A DNA stretch of 64,000 bases from Nostoc sp. ATCC 53789 (GTDB taxonomy: Bacteria; Cyanobacteriota; Cyanobacteriia; Cyanobacteriales; Nostocaceae): the NCBI RefSeq assembly GCF_009873495.1, contig NZ_CP046706.1, positions 62,001 through 126,000 of the forward strand, given 5' to 3'. The translations under genes and the position numbers were made by a program. Below the pieces are notes generated by a model. The model worked only from the letters and a program-made list of their open reading frames with translations. It made no database searches and was not told where the DNA came from. Below are positions 10,168 to 20,167 of the stretch, piece after piece (position 1 is the stretch's first letter; the number at the start of each line of letters is the position of its first letter).

Positions 10168-13100
10168 TTATTTTAAAAACTCTAATTTCCACTGTGCAGC
10201 TTTCTCTAAGTCAGCAATTTTTAAATCTGCTCCTTCGTACACCAAACCTTTAAAGCGAGTGTAGTTGTACGCTACACCATCGTCAAGATCAAGATTAATT
10301 CGCGCATCGGCTTGGGTTTGCAGTTTGGCTTGGTAATCTCGCAGTTCTAGCTGTTGCGCTTGCAGTTCTTTCAGGCGGTTTGTGGCAGCTTTTTTAGCGG
10401 CGCTAGAAGTGGTATTATCTAGCTGTTGTTGCGCCCTGGCAATTTCTCCATCTAGTTTGACTTGCAATTCCAAAACATAATCGGTGCGGATACGAGCAAG
10501 AGCATCTTCGCTGTAACGGTGTAAATATAGTAATGCGCCAAAAGCTCGTTTTTTTCCACTCGTAAACAGCCAGTAAATGGGACGTTTTTTATAAGTTTGA
10601 ATGTGGTCAGAAATGAATTCTTGCAGAAAGTAGCGGCGGATACGTTCTTGGGCGCTTTCGCCGTTTTTGAGGATGAGGGCGTTGGCGATGAAGTTGAGGT
10701 TTTCGGTAAGGGTTTCGGGACTGTAGGCGACTCGCAGAAATTCTATGAACCGGGTAACGATATCATTATCAAAGTATGCTTGGTCTGTGATGGGAATAAT
10801 TGCATCACTGCTGGCGCTTAAGGTTTGGTGTAGGGTGGGGTCAAAAGGTTGTCCGGCGTGGATGAGTCCGGGTTTGTCGAGGGAGTAGCGCCCCATAATA
10901 CAGCCGACGGCGTAGGAGATGAGGGAACGGATATCTTTGTTTAAGTCGGCGCGGCGGATGGTGATTTGGTCGTCGGGTACTTCTGGGGTGAGTTCATCTT
11001 GCAAGCCATAAGCTTCTATCCAGTAGCGATTATTTTCTTCTTCAAGTTGTTGGAGTTCGCGGAAGGCTGTTTCTGATTTGCTTTGCCAAATGGTGAAGGC
11101 TTCGGAGAGGTGTTTGGTGTTGTGGCGTAATAGAGGGTGGGTTTGGAAGTCCCAGGAGGTTTCAAAGTTATCCCAGTCTTGACGGTAAGTATTAATACAA
11201 TTTTCGACAATACTATTGATTTTGGGTTTAATTATATTTGCTTTTTCTGATATCCAAGGTAATACAGCAACATTACCTGATGAGAAATTCAAAGTAGGAT
11301 TGATTGCTTGAATCAATTTACTAGTTACATTTGAACACAAAAAACCAGTTAAGCTAAATATCATATCCGATTGACAAAAAGCAGATGATCCTGCTGAATC
11401 AAATATAAAGCCTTTTCCTGAATATCTAACTCCAAAATAACTTGAACTCACCAAAGACCAAGTTACTGAAGGCTTAAAATAATAACTAGGATTTCTAATA
11501 ACTGCCTTTGGTTTAAAATTATTTATTTCTTCTCCATCGTTATTCCAATTTATAACAAATTCTTGATTTCCATACCACTTTCTAAATTCACCGCCCTTAT
11601 TATATGGGAACCATCGTTTTTTAGATTTTTTTGCTTCCTCTCGACTACATAATCCAAATCCAAAATTATTTAAATCAACTTCAAACCATAAACGAAGAAA
11701 ACGATCATTGTTTGCAGTAGACAAACCTTGTTTTGATTCAAAAACATTACCTAATGATTCTGCATTTTCAAAAATATTTAATAGTTTTTCACTTAGCCAA
11801 TAAGCGATCGCACTCCCCGGAATCTTTGCAAAATCAGCAGGTTTTGTATCAAAATTACTGGTATTGAAATACCTTTGCTCTAGTTCCTCATTACTCGCTA
11901 CACTTCCCTGTTTATCAAATAATCTCTTAAATACACCTAATCCATCCTGATAAACTTTCTTACGAATAACAAACGAACAACTACCAAAGTCTGAGCCAAA
12001 AACGCCTCTGCCATTATGTACTAGACTTTCTAAAAATGTTGTTTCTAGAATGAATTTACGCAAATCCTCAAAGCTAGATAAAAACATCCAGTTAGGTATG
12101 GTTAGCATTGCCAGCGAACCATGATCAATACAAAGATCAATATTTTTCAGAATATAACAAGTATATAAATCACCTTTACCAGCTATATAGTTGTTATTTA
12201 CAAACTTTTTAACCACATCATTAAATGAACCACCACCCATATAAGGTGGATTTGCCACCACAACCCAATACTTATTCCTCAAAAACTCTGCCTGTAATAA
12301 CAACCCCTGCAAAGCCGGAACAAACTCCCGAAATAGCGAATCACTCGCTTCTAAATTATCTAATTGCCATTTCAATTTCTCTCTATCAAAAGCTGGTGGA
12401 GTAATCAAACTTCCCAAATTATCTGCATTATTAAAAGCCTCAATCAACGGTTTCCAATCTTCAGCATTCAATTCTGTTGCTGGTGGTAAAGTCTGACTAT
12501 GGGTAGGACGCACCGCCGTAATATTTAAAACCAGAGATTTCCGCAAAATCCGCGAATTTTTTGCCCGTGCCTTCATCAATACCGCAAAACTTGCCAACTG
12601 CGCTGCACGTTCATCAATATCTAAACCATACAAATTGTGCGTCAAAATCAGTGCTGGAATATCACGCTCTAAATAACCTTGCTCTTTGTAAATTTCAAAC
12701 AACAAATCAAACGCATACACCAAAATATGACCACTACCACACGCAGGATCTATCACGGTCAACTCTTGAGGCGTTAAAGACCTCTCCCCCAGCCCCTCCC
12801 CGACGCGGGGAGGGGAGCAAGAATTTTCTTCTCTTGTCCCCTCGCCTTCTAGGAGAGGGTTAGGGAGAGGTTCTTGATTTTCCAAATAGTAAGGCATATA
12901 TTCCCGCAAGCGTGATTCTGGGTGAGACTCTAACCACAACCGCCCTAAACTGTTCTCCACCATATACCGAACAATCCAGTGAGGGGTAAACAATTGCGTC
13001 GCTGCTGGAATATCTGCGGCTGCAACCTTCGACTTTGCCCCAATCACCTCATCCTTGCGTTCCGAAATGTAGAACTGATACAGCCAACCCACTACTTCAA

Positions 13101-13752
13101 TATTCTGCCAGTCCTCCTCTGGAATCTCCTTTACCAGCCGCCGTACAATTGAATCCTGATTTAACAAATTTCCAGGCAAAAACAGCGCTTGGTAGTTCTG
13201 GCGAGGGTCAAACAGTGCCGGAATTCCCTCCGCCAAAGCTTTACACTGAGCTAACAGCAGACGACGATAGAGAAACTCGTCGGGATTAGGATCATGATTG
13301 GCAAAACTGCGCCACTGATTGAGAGTATCCAAGTCAAGTCCAGGTAAATCTCCCATTTCGGCAATAGAACTAGCATCCCGTAATAAATCAGGATCTACCA
13401 AATTTGGATCGCTACTACTCAACACCCGCCCGATATATCCATTCACCTCCATAAACCGCAACGCCGCCAAACGGTTAAACCAGGTGTAAGCAATTTCATC
13501 TATCAGCGCATCTACCGCCTGGGGTTGGCTGGAAGTTAACGTTAAATCTTGCAGACGATTTCGCAGTTGTTCATAATGGTTTGCTTCCGTTGCGTTCAAG
13601 GTTTGACCCGCCACTAACAACCCACCTGTAACGGGTTGAGATTGGATGATGCTTTTGTCAGTAATCCCATACTGGGCGGCACGGGCTTTTACTTGTTCCC
13701 GTAAGTAGCGACGCGCCCAAATTGCGAAGTTTTTAATAGCGGTGCGGTTCAT
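10168..13752 (-). CDS. pglX: BREX adenine-specific DNA methyltransferase PglX
   Basis: 1194 residues, the usual PglX size. SAM-binding motif I DPACGSGH is at residues 335-342 and the catalytic N6-adenine motif NPPY is near residue 500. PglX methylates one adenine in a non-palindromic site so that BREX can tell self from phage. Immediately before motif I the protein contains about 35 residues (roughly 293-327) rich in Pro, Gly and Glu. They are encoded by a G/C-rich interspersed palindromic repeat that keeps the frame open. The gene is in the minus-strand BREX operon between the HEPN-like gene and the OLD-like gene. Start ATG at 13752. Confidence 0.95.
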   Translation of the reverse strand: MNRTAIKNFAIWARRYLREQVKARAAQYGITDKSIIQSQPVTGGLLVAGQTLNATEANHYEQLRNRLQDLTLTSSQPQAVDALIDEIAYTWFNRLAALRFMEVNGYIGRVLSSSDPNLVDPDLLRDASSIAEMGDLPGLDLDTLNQWRSFANHDPNPDEFLYRRLLLAQCKALAEGIPALFDPRQNYQALFLPGNLLNQDSIVRRLVKEIPEEDWQNIEVVGWLYQFYISERKDEVIGAKSKVAAADIPAATQLFTPHWIVRYMVENSLGRLWLESHPESRLREYMPYYLENQEPLPNPLLEGEGTREENSCSPPRVGEGLGERSLTPQELTVIDPACGSGHILVYAFDLLFEIYKEQGYLERDIPALILTHNLYGLDIDERAAQLASFAVLMKARAKNSRILRKSLVLNITAVRPTHSQTLPPATELNAEDWKPLIEAFNNADNLGSLITPPAFDREKLKWQLDNLEASDSLFREFVPALQGLLLQAEFLRNKYWVVVANPPYMGGGSFNDVVKKFVNNNYIAGKGDLYTCYILKNIDLCIDHGSLAMLTIPNWMFLSSFEDLRKFILETTFLESLVHNGRGVFGSDFGSCSFVIRKKVYQDGLGVFKRLFDKQGSVASNEELEQRYFNTSNFDTKPADFAKIPGSAIAYWLSEKLLNIFENAESLGNVFESKQGLSTANNDRFLRLWFEVDLNNFGFGLCSREEAKKSKKRWFPYNKGGEFRKWYGNQEFVINWNNDGEEINNFKPKAVIRNPSYYFKPSVTWSLVSSSYFGVRYSGKGFIFDSAGSSAFCQSDMIFSLTGFLCSNVTSKLIQAINPTLNFSSGNVAVLPWISEKANIIKPKINSIVENCINTYRQDWDNFETSWDFQTHPLLRHNTKHLSEAFTIWQSKSETAFRELQQLEEENNRYWIEAYGLQDELTPEVPDDQITIRRADLNKDIRSLISYAVGCIMGRYSLDKPGLIHAGQPFDPTLHQTLSASSDAIIPITDQAYFDNDIVTRFIEFLRVAYSPETLTENLNFIANALILKNGESAQERIRRYFLQEFISDHIQTYKKRPIYWLFTSGKKRAFGALLYLHRYSEDALARIRTDYVLELQVKLDGEIARAQQQLDNTTSSAAKKAATNRLKELQAQQLELRDYQAKLQTQADARINLDLDDGVAYNYTRFKGLVYEGADLKIADLEKAAQWKLEFLK
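12781..12871. repeat. Interspersed palindromic repeat embedded in frame in pglX
   Basis: The ends are imperfect inverted copies: CCTCTCCCCCAGCCCCTCC at the left and GGAGAGGGTTAGGGAGAGG at the right. Inside is the hairpin CCCCTCCCC..GGGGAGGGG. Short GGGGAGAGGTT-type repeats like this are common between genes in cyanobacteria. Here the repeat lies inside a gene and is read as coding sequence. Confidence 0.7.
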
Positions 13753-13850
13753 TTAAGTATTTTTATGTTACTAATTTGAGGTGAATTTAGTTATTTAGCA
13801 AGTTATTTAATAGCTTAATTAGCATATTTAAAAAATTTATTATTTTCACT

Positions 13851-15080
13851 TTATTGCTCAATAGCTCTTAATTGATCAATAAGTTGTTGTAATTGTAAAA
13901 TTTTATGGCGAATATCTGACTCGCTATATAAACTATCAATTAAATGTGCATTATGAACTGAGCGATTTCTAAAATCATTTATTTCAGTTGCTAGTTTAAA
14001 AAAATCATGATCTATTAATTGTATTTTCATTAATTCTTGCATTGTTATCCTTGGTGGATATATTCGTTTTTCATTTTTTTCTTCCTCATTAAGTTGAGAT
14101 TTATTAAATGTTTTAATTAGTTCACTTTCAAACATACTCCATGTTTTTATAAACTCCCCAAATAAAGCATTCATATTAATAGCAACATTTTCTGCGATAG
14201 TTTCTTTTTCCTCTTCAGATATTTCAATCTTATCCAGTTGTTCGACTGCCTCTATTAGTTTATCTCTTAATTCATTGACAAGAGTTAAAATAGCCTCATA
14301 ATCCTCTTTTGTTACTTGATTATTATGAGCTACTTGACACCTTAGTTGATACAAATCCTTCCATTTCTTTTGTAATTGGCTATCCTCATAGTTAATTCCG
14401 AAAAAATATCTATGCCAATTAGATTTTGGAATAAATTGTTTTAATTCATCCAAGTTCAAATCATTAATATTTTGGGCACTCTTTAATAATTTATAAATTC
14501 CGATGGTATCATGATTTTGATAGGGTTCAAATAAAAAATCAGCTAAGTCAATAAAGTCTTTCTCATATAATAAATTTGCTTTACTTTTAATACTTTTACC
14601 ACTTTTACCACCTCTATTAGTAAATTTTATCTCTGGAGGCGATGTTTCATCAGCCCATGCTATGCCTACATTGGTTAGCATGAATTTTGTAATCAGTTTC
14701 CGCATTAGATTTTCTATCTCATGTATTAACGGATATGCTTTTGTAGAATAATAAAGAGAAATATCATCCCATAAAACACTAAATTCTATATTTAAGTAAT
14801 GGACAGTTGTTCTAATTATTTTCAATAATTTTATATAATCATCTATATTCTCGTCTATTCCATTTTTTGGGTTATAAACAAAAATCAAATGAAAAAACCG
14901 ATGTTCTTTTATTTCACCTGTTTGTAATTTATACTCAACGGCAATTTTGTTAAATTTAATTAATTGTCCATCAATTGAAACAAGATCATTGGCATTTAAA
15001 AAGTTTCTAAAAGTTTCTGGACTACTACAAAAATTATTATTTTTAATAACAATCAAATATTCTACTTTCAATGTATTCAT
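13851..15080 (-). CDS. Protein with two HEPN-like RX4H motifs, inserted in BREX
   Basis: 409 residues, Lys/Ile/Asn-rich and clearly more A+T-rich than the BREX genes on either side. Two regions each end in a HEPN-type RX4H signature: RCQVAHN near residue 246 and RNRSVHN near residue 371, both following long charged helices. HEPN domains with this motif are often ribonucleases in abortive-infection, toxin and CRISPR systems. The tandem arrangement suggests an internally duplicated HEPN fold. The N-terminal about 130 residues are mixed alpha/beta and unrecognised. It lies between brxC and pglX on the same strand, separated by 98 and 110 bases, which suggests a later insertion. An RNase role is inference. 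Confidence 0.75.
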   Translation of the reverse strand: MNTLKVEYLIVIKNNNFCSSPETFRNFLNANDLVSIDGQLIKFNKIAVEYKLQTGEIKEHRFFHLIFVYNPKNGIDENIDDYIKLLKIIRTTVHYLNIEFSVLWDDISLYYSTKAYPLIHEIENLMRKLITKFMLTNVGIAWADETSPPEIKFTNRGGKSGKSIKSKANLLYEKDFIDLADFLFEPYQNHDTIGIYKLLKSAQNINDLNLDELKQFIPKSNWHRYFFGINYEDSQLQKKWKDLYQLRCQVAHNNQVTKEDYEAILTLVNELRDKLIEAVEQLDKIEISEEEKETIAENVAINMNALFGEFIKTWSMFESELIKTFNKSQLNEEEKNEKRIYPPRITMQELMKIQLIDHDFFKLATEINDFRNRSVHNAHLIDSLYSESDIRHKILQLQQLIDQLRAIEQ

Positions 15081-15190
15081 AATTTTTTATTTAATGTTGA
15101 TTATTTCCTAGGAAAAATTACTATGTCTTTGTAGGCTAAGTTAGCATTAATTAGCTAAATTCCATTAATGAATACTTAGCCAACTAATAA

Positions 15191-18100
15191 TTATTCCAAT
15201 CGCACACGATGGTTTTGTTGAATCTTGTCCAGTAGAGTGTTCCGCAATACCTGTAAATAAATATCAACATCCTGGGCTGTTTCGAGTAGCTGCTTAGGCG
15301 CAACTTTGGCTACCTGCACCGATATGATAGGTTTGATAAACGTTGCTGTACTATAACTGCCATTGTTTGACTGACGCTGAATGATTTCATTGGCTTGCTG
15401 ATCTACTTTTTGCAGCAATTGTGGGAGAATTCTCTCTAGTTCACTCTGACGTGCGATCGCAGAATCGATACTTGTTACTTGGTTAACTGAGGTGACAACT
15501 TTATCAATATCTTGAGTAATGTTACTGAGGTCAAGCTGTGTAGAAATGTCTTCGTGAGCGGAAGTCACATACTCAGCTAATTTCTCCCGCATTGCCTTGC
15601 TTTTAGTCTCCACCTGATAGATTTGAGTTTTTAGCGCCTCCTGCACCTTATCTTTGACAGGTAGAAGTAATATTGCTAATTCTGGAATCTTGGCAGTAGG
15701 GTCAGACATGGCCAAAATTTGCTTAACTAAATCCACCCGCCTGAGCAAATCTGGATCACTAATATGGCGTAGTTCTGGTTCTAAAGTTTTCAGGTCATTA
15801 TGAGCTTGCTGGAATAGCTTAATTTGTGTGCTGAAGAAGGATTGTAGCTTTTGCACATCTTCGATAAATTCTTCTATATCATCCCGTCGCTGACGAAATG
15901 TGTCGAAAAACTTAGCCGCACTGTCCTTGGTTAACAATTCAGTCAGCAAATCTAAGTTAGTACGCAGTAATTCAGCAAAGGGAAGCCCACCTTCTGCTTG
16001 GATTAACCAACCTTCTAGTTCTTGAGAGCGTTTTGTGAGGGCATTTTTGTATTGTTCAAATAGCAACTGTGGATCGCTAGACATATTGCCATTGAGTAAG
16101 TCACTGGCCATATCTTTGGCAATCTTCAAGTTTGCTGGGTTAATTTCATCGGTAAGGCGGACGGTATATTTATCTATTTCTTTGCGCGATCGCAACTGCA
16201 TCACTAATCCTTTATCATGCAGATTAACGTTGCCTTGAGCGTGTCGCAGTTCTATTACACCCTTGTTAGCAAGTTCTGCCATCACCCCCAAAGTGTCGAA
16301 TTCCGACCAACCATAAGGACGGACTGCAAACTTATCTACCAATGCCTTAATGCTGACAAGGCGGCGAAGACGGGTTTCTTCCATTAACCAAGCTCGCATT
16401 TCACTATGAGCAGCCACATTAACAGGCTGTCCGTTAATATCTTGTTCTTGACTCTCACGAGTTAGGGCATTGCTTACATGATCTTCGTTTTCAAAACCAC
16501 TAACCACGTAACCGAGCTTTTGATACACATTGCCTACTAAATAGCTCAAACCTTCATTCAACAAGCTTTTAGTGTCTCGACTGCGAATTTCCAACTTGCT
16601 ACCACAGGCAAATACATCAGCACGAGTAATCAAATCCTCTAGGATAACTTTCAATTCCTGACGGCGTTTGCTATTCTCATCTCCCCGCGCAATTAAAATT
16701 CTCTGGATACTAGGACTGAGGTTGCTGCTATTTTTCAGACGCAAGTATTCGTCTGTTTTGATTAGAATATTTAGATCATCCAGTAGACGCTGATTATCAG
16801 GCAATCGCACCAAGACTTCATAACGAGATCCTGTAGTGCCAATGCAGAAAGCATCATCCTGCATAGCAGCGTAACTTTCGGCATAAGGGGTAACAATATG
16901 CAGGGTCAGGTCGTTAGTTTGCTGGCCAAAAGTTTGTTCATCCAGCTTGCGGTTAAATGGATACTTATGACGCTGGCTGTATCGTAGTTCCTTGTCAGTA
17001 AAAATTGAATCCCAGACAAGCTGTTGCAATTCTTTGAGAACTTTGATTGAATCAACTTGAGTATTTTTGATTTCTCTGCCAATATCTTGCTCCTCATGGG
17101 TTAAGAAAATATATTCATCGCCATTACGCTGGATAAGAGTTTGACGTTCCAACCGCCCCAAAGATACTTCTACCTGCTGCCGCAATACCAATTTGTCCTG
17201 GTCAATATTATTTAGACTAAGAGTAGTTAAATTATCCAAATTAGCCCGAATTTCTTTCAGGTACTTGACCATGAACAAAGTCTTCAATAGGTCAATATCA
17301 AAAGAATGTAGTTGCGGATTCCGACCCGCCTGAATAATAACTTGGTTGATCGAACTATCTAAAAAGCCTTCTACTGCCATGTAAAAGGTGTGGAACGGAA
17401 CCAGCACACCAAGGGGTTCTCCGGCTACCGCTTGGGATGCAACCTGAAATGCATCCAATAGCGATCGCTCTCCTGATGCCAGGTGCTTGCCAGCAGAACC
17501 CATGAGGCGAATTTGAGTAAAAACCTTTTGTAACAGATTAAACTGATAGGGAATAAAGGGATAGGCGGTAAAGAAGTCTTGAGGATTGCCATATCCTGGC
17601 ATATCGGCACTGTCTTGAGTAAAAGCAATTTGGTTTCTCAGAATAGCAATTTTCTGGCTATACAAAGCTTCCAACCCAGCCCGCGCTGCATCAGTTTTGC
17701 CCAACAAGCGTAACTTAATTACCTCATCGGTATTAGCAGAAGACAAGTTCAGTGGGCGATAAAAACGACCAATAATCTTAGAAAAATCCTCGCCTTTAAT
17801 CTTGTTTTTGGTAATCTCATCCATTGCCTCTTGGGATGTCACCACCACCCAAGCTTTTCCCAAACAGTAAGTACCCAAATCTTCCACAACAGTCTGTAGG
17901 TTCAGCATCAGTTTGCTGTCTTCACCAATATACTGTCCTACCTCATCCACCATAAAAATTAGGCGATGTTGCGGCCCTTTACTATCCAGATACTGCTTTA
18001 CCATGCCAGCAAACTTTTCTGGACTTAAAGTATAGTTCTGCTTACCTAAATCCAGCAATCGGTTAGCCGCCTCTGCACTCATGCCCGTACTGGTTTGTAA

Positions 18101-18733
18101 TGCAACGGCGATCGCATCTTGATAAAAGCTCCAAGCATCTCGGTTTTCCTTCCATTCCATTCCTGTCTCTGCCAAGAAAGCTTTTTGAAAAGCTGCATAC
18201 TTGCCTTGGCGATTTAGTTGACGTTCAAAATCAGCAATGGCTGGAACTGTCCCAAAGTAGCCCAAATGCTCATCAAAGACTTTTTGAAAAACTTTAGTAA
18301 TGCTTTCTTTACCATTTTTATTATTAGCGTCAGCTTTGGAGTCTATGTTAAATAGAATTACATCACAAGAACTACGTGCCGCTTGCTCTATCTTGGCCAG
18401 CAAAATCGGATCAGGTATGCGCTTTCCATCAAAGTAATCCAAGGCATAGCTATTCCCCAGTTGGCGATTAGCTAAGAGGTAGGAAAGAATCTTTAAAAAG
18501 TGGGACTTCCCTGAGCCAAAAAAACCTGAGATCCATATTCCCATTTTGTCTGTGGGACTGTCAAAAGCACTAGTGTAGCGTTCAAAGAAAATACGAAAGT
18601 GCTTATCCAGTTCGTAGGTAACAACGTACTCTTCCAATTCCTGACGGATATTCTCGCTGTCCTGTTGTCCAACTTTAATTACGCCATTGATGTTGCGGTG
18701 AATGTCTTTTTGGAAGAGTTCGGCGATATTCAT
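15191..18733 (-). CDS. brxC: BREX protein BrxC (large P-loop ATPase)
   Basis: 1180 residues, typical of BrxC. Walker A GFFGSGKSH is at residues 70-78. A Walker B-like LIFMVDEVGQYIGED lies near residue 260. Long helical and coiled-coil segments fill the C-terminal half. BrxC is a conserved core ATPase of type 1 BREX. Its start overlaps the end of brxB by four bases, so the two are probably translationally coupled. It contains many HIP1 sites, like the rest of the BREX core. Confidence 0.95.
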   Translation of the reverse strand: MNIAELFQKDIHRNINGVIKVGQQDSENIRQELEEYVVTYELDKHFRIFFERYTSAFDSPTDKMGIWISGFFGSGKSHFLKILSYLLANRQLGNSYALDYFDGKRIPDPILLAKIEQAARSSCDVILFNIDSKADANNKNGKESITKVFQKVFDEHLGYFGTVPAIADFERQLNRQGKYAAFQKAFLAETGMEWKENRDAWSFYQDAIAVALQTSTGMSAEAANRLLDLGKQNYTLSPEKFAGMVKQYLDSKGPQHRLIFMVDEVGQYIGEDSKLMLNLQTVVEDLGTYCLGKAWVVVTSQEAMDEITKNKIKGEDFSKIIGRFYRPLNLSSANTDEVIKLRLLGKTDAARAGLEALYSQKIAILRNQIAFTQDSADMPGYGNPQDFFTAYPFIPYQFNLLQKVFTQIRLMGSAGKHLASGERSLLDAFQVASQAVAGEPLGVLVPFHTFYMAVEGFLDSSINQVIIQAGRNPQLHSFDIDLLKTLFMVKYLKEIRANLDNLTTLSLNNIDQDKLVLRQQVEVSLGRLERQTLIQRNGDEYIFLTHEEQDIGREIKNTQVDSIKVLKELQQLVWDSIFTDKELRYSQRHKYPFNRKLDEQTFGQQTNDLTLHIVTPYAESYAAMQDDAFCIGTTGSRYEVLVRLPDNQRLLDDLNILIKTDEYLRLKNSSNLSPSIQRILIARGDENSKRRQELKVILEDLITRADVFACGSKLEIRSRDTKSLLNEGLSYLVGNVYQKLGYVVSGFENEDHVSNALTRESQEQDINGQPVNVAAHSEMRAWLMEETRLRRLVSIKALVDKFAVRPYGWSEFDTLGVMAELANKGVIELRHAQGNVNLHDKGLVMQLRSRKEIDKYTVRLTDEINPANLKIAKDMASDLLNGNMSSDPQLLFEQYKNALTKRSQELEGWLIQAEGGLPFAELLRTNLDLLTELLTKDSAAKFFDTFRQRRDDIEEFIEDVQKLQSFFSTQIKLFQQAHNDLKTLEPELRHISDPDLLRRVDLVKQILAMSDPTAKIPELAILLLPVKDKVQEALKTQIYQVETKSKAMREKLAEYVTSAHEDISTQLDLSNITQDIDKVVTSVNQVTSIDSAIARQSELERILPQLLQKVDQQANEIIQRQSNNGSYSTATFIKPIISVQVAKVAPKQLLETAQDVDIYLQVLRNTLLDKIQQNHRVRLE

Positions 18734-19323
18734 AGGTGGTATTCTTGATGGGGAATAAGAGGAAAAGCTCGGTAGTAGTTGTCGTCTTTAAATGTGTCGA
18801 ATAAGCGTAGTTCATGCCCATCGTAGGAACCAGGGAAAAACATAACCAGAGGGATTTTATCTAGAACTGGATGTAAGTTGTTCAAAATGCTGTGCGATCG
18901 TAAAAGAGGCCAACTAGCACCAACTCCGGTCATCATTAAAAGCTGTTCATGTCCTGTAAGTTTTTTCTGAATGTGGGCAATAACCTGTTCAGGTTGCAAA
19001 AGAGAGGAAATGGCTTCTTCCAAAGCGGCATTTCCTCTAATTGCTTCTAACTCAAAAGACCTATTTAATAATCGCCTTTCTTCCAAAATGTCGAAGATTG
19101 TTCTATAAAGGTCGATTTCTAGCAACATAATTTCACTGGGTGGACTCATTAATTGCAACTTCAGGCGCTCAATGTATCGCTGTACCAGTGGTTCATATTC
19201 AGCGTCATAATCAAAAATATAAAAGCCAATTTCGTTTCCAATACCGCGATTACTTAATAAACGTGCATCTTGCAGTTTTGGTAATAGTGCATCAAGGCGC
19301 TGATTAATACTCAATCTGGGCAT
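18730..19323 (-). CDS. brxB: BREX protein BrxB (DUF1788 family)
   Basis: 197 residues, the usual size of the DUF1788 family. The family-like end VLDKIPLVMFFPGSYDG followed by LRLFD and a tail rich in Arg, Tyr and Phe is visible. It is the first gene of the minus-strand BREX operon and overlaps brxC by four bases. The operon promoter should lie in 19324-19450, but I could not pick a -10/-35 pair with confidence. Confidence 0.9.
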   Translation of the reverse strand: MPRLSINQRLDALLPKLQDARLLSNRGIGNEIGFYIFDYDAEYEPLVQRYIERLKLQLMSPPSEIMLLEIDLYRTIFDILEERRLLNRSFELEAIRGNAALEEAISSLLQPEQVIAHIQKKLTGHEQLLMMTGVGASWPLLRSHSILNNLHPVLDKIPLVMFFPGSYDGHELRLFDTFKDDNYYRAFPLIPHQEYHL

Positions 19324-19761
19324 TAATTTTGCCTTTGATTACTGTGTTTTTTCGATTTTGGCCAATAAGGGGGTAACTTTTTTAATAAAAATGTGAACAT
19401 TACCTCACAGATGGCTTTGCTGCCTTGAAGTGGTTGTTGTGTACATAGCAATACAGCTTCCTTGATGACTTTTATCAAGGATAATCGAAAGTTAGATAAA
19501 TGGCACAGTATATTTACTGATTAAACAGGCAATTATCAAGCTGTGTTTGAGCTTTTAGATACACTTAACTCTTTATAAACCTGGGTAAAGAATTATAGTG
19601 CTTAATGATTCCTACAATACAAAGGAAGCAGTATTCTGCGAGTAACTCTTAACTATCTAATCACAGGCAGCGTCCGCGATTGTAAGCAAATGCCTTGGCA
19701 GGCCACAGAACATGGTTCCTGGTGATAGTGTGTTGATAAGGCAAATCTGGGAATGGAGGAA

Positions 19762-19815
19762 GTAGCGTAGGCGCAGCCCGTCGTAGACATCGCTAAGTGG
19801 AGCGTAGCCATCGCC
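19762..19815. repeat. Cyanobacterial interspersed GTAGCGTAGGCGCAGCCCG repeat
   Basis: The stretch reads GTAGCGTAGGCGCAGCCCG, then a CGTCGTAGACATCGC block and GTGGAGCGTAGCCATCGC. This resembles the short interspersed repeats scattered through heterocystous cyanobacterial genomes. It supports the host assignment and has no known function. Confidence 0.5.
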
Positions 19816-20133
19816 TCCCCCAATCGATTCTCATGAGTGATTGCCGAAAGCTCTAGCCAGTACAAGAATTGCAAATCTCTAGAGTTCAGTCTCGAATGGC
19901 ACCTACTGGCGGTAAAAACTAAAAGTACTACCAATAAAGACTTAAAAATTACTAAAGCCTTTTATTAACGCTCCTTGCGTTCACACAAAGGCATTGCCCC
20001 GATCAGCAATCGTGTACAAGCGTATGCGATTGCTCTGGCATTGCTCAATTGAGCGCACGCTGAAATCTTCGCTTTGCACATAGGCAAGCGAGCGATCGCT
20101 TTGAGTGGGTGTTTTAAATAGCAAAAGCCTTGA

Positions 20134-20163
20134 TTGACATAAACTATGGTAGACGCATAGGAT
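20134..20163 (+). promoter_or_regulatory. Possible promoter at the start of the HTH gene
   Basis: TTGACA at 20134-20139, an 18-base spacer and TAGGAT at 20158-20163. The annotated ATG is only five bases downstream, so the mRNA would be leaderless or the true start would be further in. The TTGACAT..GGTAGAC pattern is repeated in the promoter that follows the gene (20491-20520). Confidence 0.35.
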
Positions 20164-20167
20164 TTTA

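Larger units (their letters stand above)
19324..20167. other. 844-base gap between BREX and the HTH gene
   Basis: I see no supportable gene here. The minus-strand ORFs at 19653-19934 and 19965-20367 overlap repeat DNA or the HTH gene and look accidental. The gap should contain the promoter of the BREX operon and the promoter-like site of the HTH gene. It also holds one copy of a cyanobacterial interspersed repeat at about 19762-19815. Confidence 0.6.
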
